From NCBI RefSeq assembly GCF_023509015.1, contig NZ_CP094975.1, forward strand, positions 255,501 through 319,500: a stretch of 64,000 nucleotides of DNA, in the 5' to 3' direction. This DNA comes from Pseudomonas abieticivorans. GTDB lineage: Bacteria > Pseudomonadota > Gammaproteobacteria > Pseudomonadales > Pseudomonadaceae. The notes beneath the pieces were generated by a model. That model ran no database searches. It was not told the origin of the DNA and saw only the letters and a list, made by a program, of their open reading frames with translations. This document shows positions 15,998-25,016 of this stretch, piece after piece. Every line of letters begins with the position of its first letter. Position 1 is the first letter of the stretch. Made by a program: the position numbers and the translations under genes.

Positions 15998-16618
15998 ATG
16001 ACCAATCCAAAAATCAAGATTCGCCAAAAGAATATCGAGAAAATCCTGCTCGCTGCCGAGCAGGTGTTTGCTGAAAACGGCTTCGCGGGCGCGGCCATGG
16101 CCGATATCGCCCTGCAGGCCGAACTGCCGCGTGCCAACCTCAACTATTACTTTTCCACCAAAGAAGACTTGTACCGCGAAGTGCTGATCAACCTGCTTGG
16201 CACCTGGGAGTTGGAGGGCGCCTGTTTCGAGCAGTTTGACGACCCCCGCGTGGTGCTGACCAGCTACATCATGGAAAAGATGAACCACTCGCGCCAGCGC
16301 CCCTACAGTTCCAAGGTCTGGACCAACGAGATCATGCACGGCGCGCCGATGTTCAGGGACATGCTCGACGAGCACCTGGCCACCGGCGTGAAACTCAAGG
16401 AAGCCAAGATCCGCCAGTGGGTCGAAGAAAAGCGCATTCGCCCGGTCAGCCCCAGCGCCCTGCTGTACATGATCTGGGCAGCCACCCAGCACTATGCCGA
16501 CTTTGACCACCAGGTGGCGGCGCTCAACGGCCATCAGCCGCTGTCTGACGCGCAGTTTGCCGAAGCGGTAAAAACCATCACCGTGGTTATTTTGCGCGGG
16601 ATTGGGTTGGAGCCGTGA
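15998..16618 (+). CDS. TetR family transcriptional regulator (RutR-like)
   Basis: A 206-residue repressor-type protein. The N-terminal helix-turn-helix reads ILLAAEQVFAENGFAGAAMADIALQAELPRANLNYYFSTKEDLYREVL, and the C-terminal half resembles the RutR/YcdC effector domain (EIMHGAPMFRDMLDEHL, SALLYMIWAATQHYADF). RutR proteins respond to pyrimidines. Given the nucleotidase operon immediately upstream, a purine or pyrimidine signal would fit, but that is speculation from position. It could equally regulate the enoyl-CoA hydratase 100 bases downstream. No operator was identified. Confidence 0.88.
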   Translation: MTNPKIKIRQKNIEKILLAAEQVFAENGFAGAAMADIALQAELPRANLNYYFSTKEDLYREVLINLLGTWELEGACFEQFDDPRVVLTSYIMEKMNHSRQRPYSSKVWTNEIMHGAPMFRDMLDEHLATGVKLKEAKIRQWVEEKRIRPVSPSALLYMIWAATQHYADFDHQVAALNGHQPLSDAQFAEAVKTITVVILRGIGLEP

Positions 16619-16716
16619 TGCGTAGTTAGAACGCAGTAGGCGTCCACCCTGCACCTCTGTCTTATACTCCAGCCTCTTGTGCCTCCAATAATAACTTCCA
16701 GCAAAGGCGAAACTCC

Positions 16717-17466
16717 GTGACCCACCTGATCAAGCGCCACTTGTGCGAAGGCGTGCTGACGCTAACCCTCGAGCGCCCCGACAAACTCAATGCCCTGACC
16801 CACGGCATGTACGAGCACCTGACCGACCTGCTGCGCGCAGCCCAGAACGATGATGACACTCAGGTGGTAATCATCACTGGCGGCGAGCGGTGCTTTACCG
16901 CCGGCAATGACCTCAAAGACTTTTTGCAGGTGCCGCCCTCGGCACTGGACGCCCCCGCATTCCGCTTCATGGGCGCGGTGCTGGACCTGGACAAACCACT
17001 GATCGCGGCGGTGGCCGGCGCCGCCGTTGGTATTGGCACCACCTTGTTGCTGCACTGCGACCAGGTGCTGGTGACGCGCGATGCCAAGCTGCGCATGCCC
17101 TTCGTCAACCTGGGCCTGTGCCCGGAGTTCGGCGCCAGCCTGTTGTTACCGCAGTTGGTGGGCCACGCCCGCGCCGCCCGGTTGTTGCTGTGGGGTGATG
17201 GGCTCAGTGGCGAACAGGCCGTGGCTTGGGGGCTGGCGAACGAGGCCTTTGACGAAGGTGCTCAGTGCCTGGCCGCCGCCCGGCAACTGGCAGAGCGAAT
17301 CACCCGGTTGCCGCAAGCGTCGGTGCGCTTGAGCAAGCAATTGCTCAAGGCACCGCAGCGGGCGGCGCTGGAGGAGGCCATCGCGCGGGAGGGGGCATTG
17401 TTTATCGAGCGGTTGCGCAGTGACGAGGCGCGCAGCGCACTGGACAGCCTGATGGCACCGCGTTGA
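16717..17466 (+). CDS. Enoyl-CoA hydratase/isomerase family protein
   Basis: A 249-residue crotonase-fold enzyme, probably cytoplasmic. It has ERPDKLNAL at the N-terminus, the oxyanion-hole segments FTAGNDLKDF and AAVAGAAVGIGTTLLLHCD, and LGLCPEFGASLLLP, where one catalytic glutamate of hydratases is found. The start is GTG at 16717 with AAAGG 9 bases upstream. Family members act on acyl-CoA thioesters as hydratases, isomerases or hydrolases. Neighbouring genes give no pathway, and the TetR gene upstream may be its regulator. Confidence 0.88.
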   Translation: MTHLIKRHLCEGVLTLTLERPDKLNALTHGMYEHLTDLLRAAQNDDDTQVVIITGGERCFTAGNDLKDFLQVPPSALDAPAFRFMGAVLDLDKPLIAAVAGAAVGIGTTLLLHCDQVLVTRDAKLRMPFVNLGLCPEFGASLLLPQLVGHARAARLLLWGDGLSGEQAVAWGLANEAFDEGAQCLAAARQLAERITRLPQASVRLSKQLLKAPQRAALEEAIAREGALFIERLRSDEARSALDSLMAPR

Positions 17467-17555
17467 TTTCAAGCGGGGATAAACCGCCGATGGATCCAGC
17501 ATTTGGCGGCAAACCGTTCTAGGCTGAATGGGAATCACACTGATTAAAGCTGCGC

Positions 17556-17585
17556 TTGACGATTTTTTCTCATTCGCGCTATTAC
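17556..17585 (+). promoter_or_regulatory. Sigma-70-like promoter of the ferric iron ABC operon
   Basis: TTGACG (17556-17561) and TATTAC (17580-17585) are separated by 18 bases and lie about 50 bases before the ATG of the binding-protein gene. I looked for a Fur box over this promoter and did not find a convincing one. Confidence 0.5.
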
Positions 17586-17634
17586 AGTGCCTCCCGTTCG
17601 CTTGGCACCCCTATAAAAACCCTGGAGCTTGCGC

Positions 17635-18648
17635 ATGACCCCTCGCCCTTCTTCGCTCTTCAAGGCTGCCCTGCTGGCCTCGGCATTGTTTGGCTGTAGC
17701 GTCGCCTTCGGCGCCGATGGCCCCGGCATCCTGGTGTACAACGCCCAGCACGAAACCCTGACCAAAGCCTGGGTGGAAGGCTTTACCGAGGAAACCGGCA
17801 TCCCGGTGACCATCCGCAACGGCGACGACAGCGAGATGGGTAACCAGTTGGTGCAAGAAGGCGCGGCCTCGCCGGCCGACGTGTTCCTGACCGAGAACTC
17901 GCCCGCCATGGTGCTGGTGGACAACGCCGGCTTGTTTGCGCCGATTGCGCCTGCAACCCTTGAACAAGTGACGCCGGCCTACCGCCCTGCCCACGGCAAA
18001 TGGACCGGCATCGCCGCGCGCTCCACGGTGTTCGTCTACAACCCGAGCAAGATCAAGGAAGCCGACCTGCCCAAGTCGCTGATGGATCTGGCCTCGCCAA
18101 GCTGGAAAGGCCGCTGGGCGGCGTCGCCTGCCGGGGCCGACTTCCAGGCCATCGTCAGCGCGGTGCTGGAGCTCAAGGGTGAAGCCGCCACGCTTGAATG
18201 GCTCAAGGGCATGAAGGCCAACGCCACCGCCTACCGCGGCAACAGCGCAGTGCTCAAGGCGGTGAATGCCGGGCAGATCGACGGCGGCGTGATCTACCAC
18301 TACTACAGCTACGTGGACCAATCCAAGACCGGCGAAAACAGCAAAAACACCACCCTGTACTACTTCAAGCACAAGGATCCGGGCGCCTTCGTCAGCACCT
18401 CGGGCGCCGGCGTGCTGGCCTCCAGCAAACATCAGCAGGACGCCCAGGCGTTCGTCAAATGGATCACCGGCAAACAGGGCCAGGCCATACTCAAGGACGG
18501 CAAGTCGTTCGAGTACGCCGTGGGCCAGGGCGCGCAATCCAATCCCAAGCTGGTGCCACTGGAGCAGCTCGACGCACCGCTGGTGGACGCCTCCAAGCTC
18601 AACAGCAAAAAAGCCGTGGACCTGATGACCCAGGCCGGGCTGCTGTAA
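17635..18648 (+). CDS. fbpA: Iron(III) ABC transporter, periplasmic substrate-binding protein (FbpA/AfuA-like)
   Basis: A 337-residue protein with a signal peptide ending near SVAFGADG, followed by ILVYNAQHETLTKAWVEGFTEETGIPVTIRNGDDSEMGNQLVQEG, typical of ferric-ion binding proteins. Candidate iron-binding tyrosines lie in GVIYHYYSYVDQ. GGAG lies 8 bases before the ATG at 17635. It is followed by a double-domain permease and an ATPase in the classic FbpABC order. It captures Fe3+ in the periplasm, although some relatives bind other ligands. Regulation by Fur is expected for the family but no box was found. Confidence 0.88.
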   Translation: MTPRPSSLFKAALLASALFGCSVAFGADGPGILVYNAQHETLTKAWVEGFTEETGIPVTIRNGDDSEMGNQLVQEGAASPADVFLTENSPAMVLVDNAGLFAPIAPATLEQVTPAYRPAHGKWTGIAARSTVFVYNPSKIKEADLPKSLMDLASPSWKGRWAASPAGADFQAIVSAVLELKGEAATLEWLKGMKANATAYRGNSAVLKAVNAGQIDGGVIYHYYSYVDQSKTGENSKNTTLYYFKHKDPGAFVSTSGAGVLASSKHQQDAQAFVKWITGKQGQAILKDGKSFEYAVGQGAQSNPKLVPLEQLDAPLVDASKLNSKKAVDLMTQAGLL

Positions 18649-18651
18649 GCA

Positions 18652-20241
18652 ATGTCCAAACAGGAACCGCTCGACATTGCACTCACCCTACAAGGACCTG
18701 GCGCCCGCCACACCCGTGGGCGCGGGGTCGGCCGCTGGGTGATCGCCTGTTCGTTGCTGGTGTCGGTCCTGGCCCTGTTGCCCCTGGGGTTTGTGATCAG
18801 CGTGGCCATCCAAACCGGCTGGGCCACCATCGCCCAGTTGGTGTTCCGCCCCCGGGTGGCCGAGCTGTTGCTTAACACCGGCTTGCTGGTGGTATTGACC
18901 CTGCCCCTGTGCGTGGGCCTGGGCGTGGCATTGGCCTGGCTGACCGAGCGCAGTGACCTGCCGTATCGCAGGCTTTGGTCATTGCTGGCCATTGCCCCAC
19001 TGGCGGTGCCTGCATTCGTCCACAGCTATGCCTGGATCAGCCTGATCCCGCCCTTGCACGGGCTGCCCGCCGGGGTGTTGATCTCGGTGCTGGCCTATTT
19101 CCCTTTCCTGTACCTGCCGGTGGCCGCGACCTTGCGCCGCCTGGACCCGGCCATCGAAGACGTGGCCCAGAGCCTGGGCCTGAAACCCTGGGCGGTGTTT
19201 TTCCGCGTGGTGCTGCCGCAACTGCGCCTGGCCATCGGCGGCGGCGCGTTGCTGGTGGGCCTGCACCTGCTGGCCGAGTACGGCCTGTATGCGCTGATCC
19301 GCTTCGACACCTTTACCACGGCCATTTTCGACCAGTTCCAATCCAGCTTCAACGGCCCGGCGGCAAACATGCTGGCCGGGGTGTTGGCGCTGTGCTGCCT
19401 GGCCATGCTCACCGCCGAATCGGCGGCACGCGGAAAGGCCCGCTACGCACGCGTAGGCTCGGGCAGCGCCCGCGAACAGCGGCTGTGCCCGCTTGGCCGG
19501 GGCACCACCGCCCTGGCCCTGCTGCTGCCACTGGGCACCACGGCGCTGGCCTTGGGCGTACCACTGATTACCCTGGCCAACTGGCTGATCGCCGGGGGGC
19601 GCGAGGTCTGGCGAATGGGCGAACTGCTGCCCGCCGTGCAGCAAACCCTGATGCTGGCCAGCGCCGGCGCGGTGCTGACCACCCTGGCAGCCGTCCCCAT
19701 TGCCTGGCTGTCGATCCGAGCACCGGGGCGCCTGCACCGGCTGCTGGAAAGCTGTAACTACATCACCAGTTCCCTGCCCGGCGTGGTTGTGGCCCTGGCC
19801 CTGGTGACGGTGACCGTGAAGTTCGCCCGGCCCATTTACCAGACCGCGCTGACGGTGCTGCTGGCCTACCTGCTGATGTTCTTGCCACGGGCGCTGGTCA
19901 GCCTGCGGGCCGGCATCGCCCAGGCGCCGGTGGAGCTGGAAAACATCGCCCGCAGCCTGGGCCGCTCGCCGGGCCAGGCGTTGTGGCTGATCACCCTGCG
20001 CCTCGCCGCACCCGGCGCCGCGGCCGGTGCGGCACTGGTGTTCTTGGCAATTACCAACGAGCTGACCGCCACCCTGCTGCTGGCCCCCAACGGCACCCGC
20101 ACCCTGGCCACCGGCTTCTGGGCCATGACCAGCGAAATCGACTACGCCGCCGCTGCGCCCTACGCGCTGATCATGGTGCTGCTCTCGCTGCCCCTGACCG
20201 GCCTTCTTTACCATCAATCCAAACGCACGGCGGGCCGATGA
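18652..20241 (+). CDS. fbpB: Iron(III) ABC transporter, fused permease (FbpB-like)
   Basis: A 529-residue inner-membrane protein with about twelve hydrophobic segments in two homologous halves. Each half has an EAA loop: [27 protein letters not shown] and [24 protein letters not shown]. The duplicated layout is characteristic of FbpB/SfuB ferric permeases. The start lies three bases after the binding-protein gene, and the stop overlaps the ATPase start (ATGA). The very high GC explains the long open frames on the opposite strand, which are not genes. Confidence 0.92.
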   Translation: MSKQEPLDIALTLQGPGARHTRGRGVGRWVIACSLLVSVLALLPLGFVISVAIQTGWATIAQLVFRPRVAELLLNTGLLVVLTLPLCVGLGVALAWLTERSDLPYRRLWSLLAIAPLAVPAFVHSYAWISLIPPLHGLPAGVLISVLAYFPFLYLPVAATLRRLDPAIEDVAQSLGLKPWAVFFRVVLPQLRLAIGGGALLVGLHLLAEYGLYALIRFDTFTTAIFDQFQSSFNGPAANMLAGVLALCCLAMLTAESAARGKARYARVGSGSAREQRLCPLGRGTTALALLLPLGTTALALGVPLITLANWLIAGGREVWRMGELLPAVQQTLMLASAGAVLTTLAAVPIAWLSIRAPGRLHRLLESCNYITSSLPGVVVALALVTVTVKFARPIYQTALTVLLAYLLMFLPRALVSLRAGIAQAPVELENIARSLGRSPGQALWLITLRLAAPGAAAGAALVFLAITNELTATLLLAPNGTRTLATGFWAMTSEIDYAAAAPYALIMVLLSLPLTGLLYHQSKRTAGR

Positions 20242-21266
20242 GCGCTCTTGAACTGCATGGCCTTCATAAAAAATTCGGCACCTTGGCCGCGCTCGACAAC
20301 GTACACCTGAAGGTTGTCGCTGGCAGCCGCACGGCCATCGTCGGCCCCTCAGGCTCTGGCAAAACCACCCTGCTGCGCATGATTGCAGGCTTCGAGTTCC
20401 CCGATGCCGGCAGCATTTCCCTTGACGGCGAAATCCTGGTCGACGCCCACCGGCAAGTGCCGGCCCACCGGCGCCTGATTGGCTACGTGCCGCAGGACGG
20501 CGCGCTGTTCCCGCACCTGACCATCGCCGACAACATCGGTTTTGGCCTACCGGGCAACACCCGCGCAAAACAGCCACGGGTGCTGGAGCTGATGGACATG
20601 GTTTCGCTGGACACGCGCATGGCCAGCCGCTGGCCACACGAGCTGTCTGGCGGCCAGCAACAGCGCGTGGCCCTGGCCCGGGCCTTGGCCCAGAGGCCTC
20701 GGTTGATGCTGCTGGATGAACCCTTCTCGGCGCTGGACACAGGCCTGCGCGCCACCATGCGCAAGACGGTCGCCAAGCTGTTGGCCGAGGCCGGCGTGAC
20801 CACCATTCTGGTCACCCACGACCAGGCCGAAGCGTTGTCGTTTGCCGACCAACTGGCGGTGATGCGCCAAGGCAAGCTGGTGCAGGCCGGCCGGCCGATG
20901 GACCTTTACCAGCGCCCGCGTGACGAGCAAACCGCGCTGTTCCTGGGAGACGCCGTGATTTTGCCGGCCACCATCAACCGCGGCTGGGCGCAGTGTGACC
21001 TGGGCGCGGTCAAGGTCGACGACAATGCCCCCCAAGGCGTGGCGCGGATCATGCTGCGGCCTGAGCAACTGTTGGTCAGCCCGGCGGTACAAGGCGATGG
21101 CCTGGTGATGGACAGCGATTTTGGCGGCAACAACTGCACCCTCACAGTGGAGGTAGCCGGGCGGGCGATCAGTGTTCGCAGCGCGGCCTACAATGCCCCG
21201 GCGCTGGGTAGCCGCGTGCAGATCAGTGTGGTGGGGGTTGGGCATGTGGTGAGCGCGGCACAGTAA
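20238..21266 (+). CDS. fbpC: Iron(III) ABC transporter, ATP-binding protein (FbpC-like)
   Basis: A 342-residue ATPase. Walker A is GPSGSGKTT, the Q-loop [12 protein letters not shown], the signature [15 protein letters not shown], Walker [13 protein letters not shown] and the switch histidine [11 protein letters not shown]-terminal TOBE-like regulatory domain follows (about residues 240-342). The ATG at 20238 overlaps the permease stop by four bases. It drives ferric ion import for the FbpAB pair. A hairpin follows the stop at 21269-21299. Confidence 0.92.
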   Translation: MSALELHGLHKKFGTLAALDNVHLKVVAGSRTAIVGPSGSGKTTLLRMIAGFEFPDAGSISLDGEILVDAHRQVPAHRRLIGYVPQDGALFPHLTIADNIGFGLPGNTRAKQPRVLELMDMVSLDTRMASRWPHELSGGQQQRVALARALAQRPRLMLLDEPFSALDTGLRATMRKTVAKLLAEAGVTTILVTHDQAEALSFADQLAVMRQGKLVQAGRPMDLYQRPRDEQTALFLGDAVILPATINRGWAQCDLGAVKVDDNAPQGVARIMLRPEQLLVSPAVQGDGLVMDSDFGGNNCTLTVEVAGRAISVRSAAYNAPALGSRVQISVVGVGHVVSAAQ

Positions 21267-21268
21267 GC

Positions 21269-21299
21269 GCCCTTGCGCCCGGCCATTGGGGCGCAGGGC
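21269..21299. terminator. Hairpin after the iron transporter operon
   Basis: GCCCTTGCGCCC (21269-21280) pairs with GGGCGCAGGGC (21289-21299) with one bulged T and an 8-base loop. There is no T-run. It lies between the ATPase gene and the convergent small gene. Confidence 0.5.
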
Positions 21300-21309
21300 A
21301 AGAGGTGTG

Positions 21310-21516
21310 TCAGGCTTTGCGCGGTGAAGCTTTCGCAGATGGATCCGCTCCCACAGCCTTGTGCGCGGGCAAGGCGAACGCGTAGGCCGCCGCCTCTTCA
21401 CGCGTGCCAAACGAGGCAAGCCGATCATCCGGCGTGCACACGCTCCATTGACTGTTATGAACACTGACCAAGTGATAACCATTGACGTGGACTTTCTCGA
21501 TGACCGGTGCGCTCAT
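21310..21516 (-). CDS. Small conserved protein, DUF2188-like
   Basis: A 68-residue protein beginning MSAPVIEKVHVNGYHLVSVHNSQWSV, with DRLASFGTREEAAAYAFALP. This resembles small DUF2188-type proteins that have a short beta sheet and one helix. A strong GAGGAGG ribosome site precedes the ATG. The last residues (AVGADPSAKAS) are encoded by a REP-like palindrome, so the tail is probably a late addition to an ancestral protein ending near residue 52. No function is known. Confidence 0.72.
   Translation of the reverse strand: MSAPVIEKVHVNGYHLVSVHNSQWSVCTPDDRLASFGTREEAAAYAFALPAHKAVGADPSAKASPRKA
21331..21357. repeat. REP-like palindromic element inside the 3' end of a small gene
   Basis: The stretch TTTCGCAGATGGATCCGCTC followed by CCACAG matches the layout of pseudomonad REP elements, with TTCGC at one end and GCTCC-ACAG at the other. 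It is a slightly degenerate single copy that encodes the C-terminus of the gene on the minus strand. Confidence 0.55.
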
Positions 21517-21644
21517 GGCTGCCTCCTCTCATTAAAAGATTCAGGGTGCTTGCCTCTACCAGTGTAGACCAACCCAACCCACCGGGTTGGCACGCAATGC
21601 GTTAATGTGGACTTCACATTGAACCGTGCCGTGAGGGTTGTGCC

Positions 21645-22496
21645 ATGTACAAAGACTATCCAGCCGCCTATCAGGTCAGCAAAGGCTCGGCGTTGCAGGT
21701 CGACAAGCCCTTTTATGAACGCATCCGCGAGCAAAAGGCCCAGCGCACCCTGATTGAGCAATTCGAGGTGCCGATCCGCACCGGCCGCGCCTGGAAGGTG
21801 CCCGCCGGGCATGTGTTCCGTGTGACGACCCCGGTGGGCCCGCAAGTGGGCGACTTCAACGTGTGGAACGCCAACGACCCGCGCGAACGCCTGTGGGCCG
21901 CGCGCACTCGCCAGTTGCAGGGCGCCCACGTCAGCACCTACGACCGGCTGTGGTCCAACCTGCCGTTCTTGCGCCCGTTGGTGACCATCACCGACGACAG
22001 CCTGGCGGCCTATGGCATCGACGAACACGGCGGGCGCCTGCACGACCTGCTGGGCACCCGCTGCGACCCGTACGTGAACAAGATGCTCACAGGCCAAGAC
22101 TTCCACCACCACTGCCACTCCAACCTGACCCGTGCGGTGCTGCCACACGGCTTGACCGAGTTCGACGTGCACGATGTGCTGAACATCTTCCAGTGCACGG
22201 GCCTGAACCACGACGACCTGTACTTCATGAAAGCCTGCCCGGCCCAGCAAGGCGATTACCTGGAGTTTTTCGCCGAAATCGACTTGCTGTGCGCCCTGTC
22301 CACCTGCCCTGGGGGTGACCTGTCGCTGCCGATGTGGGGCCCCGAGGCGCAGGACCCGATCAGCGTTTGCCGGCCACTGGGGGTGGAGATTTATCGCCTG
22401 GACGAGGCCTTGCTGCAGGGTTGGAAACAGCCAACGCGCGCAGCCTATGACGGCATGCATGGGTTGGCGGTGGGCAAGGCTGATTGGGAGCGCTGA
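21645..22496 (+). CDS. DUF1989 / urea carboxylase-associated family protein
   Basis: A 283-residue protein with the family's blocks in order: GRAWKVPAGHVFRVTTPVGPQVGDFNVWNA, RQLQGAHVSTYDRLWSNLPFLRPLVTI, GTRCDPYVNKMLTGQDFHHHCHSNLTRA, VLNIFQCTG and CALSTCPGGDLSLP. The conserved histidines and cysteines suggest metal binding. Relatives lie beside urea carboxylase and guanidine-degradation genes and act in nitrogen metabolism. No urea carboxylase gene lies in this window, and the gene is transcribed alone. The role is therefore only suggested. Confidence 0.85.
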   Translation: MYKDYPAAYQVSKGSALQVDKPFYERIREQKAQRTLIEQFEVPIRTGRAWKVPAGHVFRVTTPVGPQVGDFNVWNANDPRERLWAARTRQLQGAHVSTYDRLWSNLPFLRPLVTITDDSLAAYGIDEHGGRLHDLLGTRCDPYVNKMLTGQDFHHHCHSNLTRAVLPHGLTEFDVHDVLNIFQCTGLNHDDLYFMKACPAQQGDYLEFFAEIDLLCALSTCPGGDLSLPMWGPEAQDPISVCRPLGVEIYRLDEALLQGWKQPTRAAYDGMHGLAVGKADWER

Positions 22497-22658
22497 ACCC
22501 GGCCCCTCGCCCCATTGGTGGGGACACTGGCCGGGTTGGCGGCCGGTAACCCCGACAAATAAAACCACGCGGTTTGTCGTGGGCACCACTGTCCACTAGA
22601 ATACTCAAACGAATACCCCAGCGCCGACGGATGGCGCTGCACCCACAAGGACGTCACC

Positions 22659-22886
22659 GTGAACTTCGAAGTACTGCTGTGTGCGTTGGCCAGCATCCCG
22701 CTGATTGCCTTGGGCGCCATCGCCCTGGAATCGGCCACCGCCTATACCCAACGCTGGCCTTGGCTGCAGCGCCGGCACGGGATCATCCTGAAGGTCAGCA
22801 AGGTGTTCAGCGGGCTGACCCTGCTGTTGCTCAGCAGCGTGGCGATCGGCCTGGCATTCGGCGGCTGGGGCCCGTGGAGCGGCTGA
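22659..22886 (+). CDS. Small two-helix membrane protein of unknown function
   Basis: A 75-residue protein with two predicted transmembrane helices (VLLCALASIPLIALGAIALES and FSGLTLLLLSSVAIGLAFGGW) separated by a basic loop QRWPWLQRRHG. The start is GTG with AAGGA 8 bases upstream. It precedes the SRAP gene by 20 bases and may be co-transcribed with it. I do not recognise the family. Confidence 0.6.
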   Translation: MNFEVLLCALASIPLIALGAIALESATAYTQRWPWLQRRHGIILKVSKVFSGLTLLLLSSVAIGLAFGGWGPWSG

Positions 22887-22905
22887 AATCGCGGAGGGTT
22901 CACCG

Positions 22906-23583
22906 ATGTGTGGCAGGCTGTCCCAGTACCGCGGCATCCACGACTTCGTCGACGCCCTGAGCTTGCCCGATGCTTGGGTCAACACCCTGGGCGATGAGCC
23001 CCTGGCCCGCTACAACGTCGCCCCCTCGACCCAACTGGCGCTGTTTCATGTTCAGGATGACACCCTGCAGGCTCTGGCCGTGCGCTGGGGCTGGCGCCCG
23101 CATTGGGCCAGGGACCGCGCACCGCCCATCAATGCCCGGGTGGAAAAGGTCGCTCACGGCGCGTTCTTCAGGGCGATCTGGCCAAGGCGGGCCGTCGTGC
23201 CGGTAGACAACTGGTTCGAATGGGTGGATGAAGGCGGCTCGAAAAAACAACCCTATTTGATCCGTCGCAAAGACGGCGCCCCGAGCCTGTGCGCGGCCAT
23301 CGGGCAATTCCCAGGCCCCCATGGGGCGGTGCGCGAGGACGACGGCTGCGTGATCATCACCGCCGACAGCGCCGGTGGCATGGTCGACATCCACGACCGC
23401 CGCCCGGTGGTGCTGGCGCCCGAACTGGCCCGCGAATGGCTGGACCCACGCACGCCCACCGAGCGCGCCGAACAGCTGGTGCTGTGGCAGGGCGAACCGG
23501 CGCCGGTGTTCGAGTGGTACCGGGTGGGCCGCGAGGTAGGCCAGGTACGCAACCAGGGCCGCCAATTGATCGAACCGCTTTAG
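22906..23583 (+). CDS. SOS response-associated peptidase, SRAP domain (YedK/HMCES-like)
   Basis: A 225-residue SRAP protein. The mature N-terminus supplies Cys2 of MCGRLSQ, which forms a thiazolidine link to abasic sites in single-stranded DNA. The other conserved residues are in YNVAPSTQLAL (Asn), VDNWFEWVDE (Glu) and MVDIHDRRPVVL (His). Family members shield abasic sites and release themselves by the Glu/His pair. The length matches YedK. The gene follows a small membrane protein closely and faces the MATE pump gene on the other strand only seven bases away. Confidence 0.93.
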   Translation: MCGRLSQYRGIHDFVDALSLPDAWVNTLGDEPLARYNVAPSTQLALFHVQDDTLQALAVRWGWRPHWARDRAPPINARVEKVAHGAFFRAIWPRRAVVPVDNWFEWVDEGGSKKQPYLIRRKDGAPSLCAAIGQFPGPHGAVREDDGCVIITADSAGGMVDIHDRRPVVLAPELAREWLDPRTPTERAEQLVLWQGEPAPVFEWYRVGREVGQVRNQGRQLIEPL

Positions 23584-23590
23584 GCGCCCG

Positions 23591-24934
23591 TTACACCAAC
23601 CGCTCGATGCGCTGGTGCTGCCACACCAGGCGGTAATACGCCGTTTGCAATGCCAGCATGCACAGGTAGGTGACCGGGAACGCCATCCACACCCCCTCCA
23701 GCCCCACGTAGCTGTTCAGCAGCCAGGCCACCGGCAGCTCCACGCCAACCACGCAGAATATCGAGATGAGCACCGGCACCAGCACCGTGCCGCTGGCACG
23801 CATGATGCCGCCGATCAGGGCCTGGAAGCCGAACACCAGCAAGCTCCAGAGCATGATGTGCAGCAGGTGTTCGGCCTGGGCCTGGGTGGCCGGGTCAGTG
23901 ATGAACAGGCCCAGCAGCCAGTGCGACAGCAAGTAGCACAGCACCACCAGGCCACCGGTCAGCCAGAGGTTGATCACAAGGCCGGTGCGCAGGATCGGCC
24001 CGATGCGCTCCAGGCGGCCGGCGCCGATGGCCTGGGCGCCGAGGATGGAGGCGGTGATGGCGATCGACAACGCCGGGAACTGCACGTAGTTGACGATCTG
24101 CGTGACCGCGCCATAGGCCGCCGTGGCCTGGGAGCCGTGGTGGTTGACCAGCGACAGGATCACCAGCTCGGACAGCGACAGCACCACCATCTGCAGCCCG
24201 GTGGGCAGGCCGATGCGCAGCACCTTGCCCAGCAGCTCGCGGTTCAGGCGCATGGCCGCAAACAACGCCCGGTTGGGTGCCAGCACGTGCTGGCGGCGGT
24301 TCAAGCGCCAGGTCAACAGCGCCATGGCCAAGAGGTTGCCGACCAACGCGGCCACCACGGCGCTCTCGATGCCCATGGGTGGCACACCCAGCCAGCCGCG
24401 AATCAATGCCGGGGTCAGCAGCAGACCCGCGCAGGTAGAAACCAGCAACGCCAGCAGCGGCGAGACCGTGTCACTGACGCCGCGCAGCAGTTGCGTAAAC
24501 AACACGAACACCAGCATGAACGGCATGATCAGCATCATCGCCCGTGCGTAGCCCACGGCATCGTCCAGCACATCCACCGGAGTGCCTAGCGCCTGCAAGG
24601 CCGGGCGCGCGAAGATCGTGCCGAACACTGCCGCCACCAGCCCGATCAATACGCCCAGCAACAGCGTCGAGCCGGCGATGGCCTTGACCACGTGCAGCTC
24701 GCGCGCGCCCCAGGCCTGGCCAATCATCACCCCGGCCCCTGCGCCCAGGCCAATCACCAGCGCAATGAAAAAGAACACCACCGGGAACATCCCCGACACC
24801 GCGGCCAAGGCCTGGGTGCCGAGCATCTGGCCGATGTAGATACTGTTCAGGGTGCCGGACATGGACTGCAGAAAGTTGGCCAGCACCATGGGCGCAAGAA
24901 AGGCCAGGTAGGTTTTCCAAAGAGGGGTTTGCAT
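23591..24934 (-). CDS. MATE family efflux transporter
   Basis: A protein of about 447 residues with twelve hydrophobic segments in two halves of the MatE fold. Family features include the N-terminal PMVLANFLQSMSGTLNSIYIGQMLG helix and the second-half start GLPTGLQMVVLSLSELVILSLVNHHG. It should export cationic drugs or metabolites by Na+ or H+ antiport. The ATG at 24934 is preferred over a TTG six bases earlier; the ribosome site is weak. It lies downstream of the OprD gene on the same strand, separated by about 80 bases. The substrate is unknown. Confidence 0.9.
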   Translation of the reverse strand: MQTPLWKTYLAFLAPMVLANFLQSMSGTLNSIYIGQMLGTQALAAVSGMFPVVFFFIALVIGLGAGAGVMIGQAWGARELHVVKAIAGSTLLLGVLIGLVAAVFGTIFARPALQALGTPVDVLDDAVGYARAMMLIMPFMLVFVLFTQLLRGVSDTVSPLLALLVSTCAGLLLTPALIRGWLGVPPMGIESAVVAALVGNLLAMALLTWRLNRRQHVLAPNRALFAAMRLNRELLGKVLRIGLPTGLQMVVLSLSELVILSLVNHHGSQATAAYGAVTQIVNYVQFPALSIAITASILGAQAIGAGRLERIGPILRTGLVINLWLTGGLVVLCYLLSHWLLGLFITDPATQAQAEHLLHIMLWSLLVFGFQALIGGIMRASGTVLVPVLISIFCVVGVELPVAWLLNSYVGLEGVWMAFPVTYLCMLALQTAYYRLVWQHQRIERLV

Positions 24935-25016
24935 GGGCAAGGCGCAGTCTCGGCAGGGGGCGACCTGATGGATTCTACGCCATCACCACGCTCGCCCCCT
25001 ACCCTTATGCCTTTGC

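Noticed and set aside
17467..17634. Fur box before the ferric iron operon
   Set aside because: Expected for the family, but no stretch matches the GATAAT-type consensus well enough; only a sigma-70-like promoter is supported.
19983..20237. N-terminal extension of the iron ATPase frame
   Set aside because: It lies wholly inside the permease gene; the ATG at 20238 with ATGA overlap gives the normal family N-terminus.
18979..20637. 552-codon open frame antisense to the iron permease
   Set aside because: Low-complexity Arg/Gly/Gln sequence shadowing a well-defined permease with two EAA loops.
22545..22585. CGACAAA...TTTGTCG inverted repeat as a terminator or operator
   Set aside because: Loop is long, overlapping alternative pairings exist and there is no T-run; not enough to assign a role.
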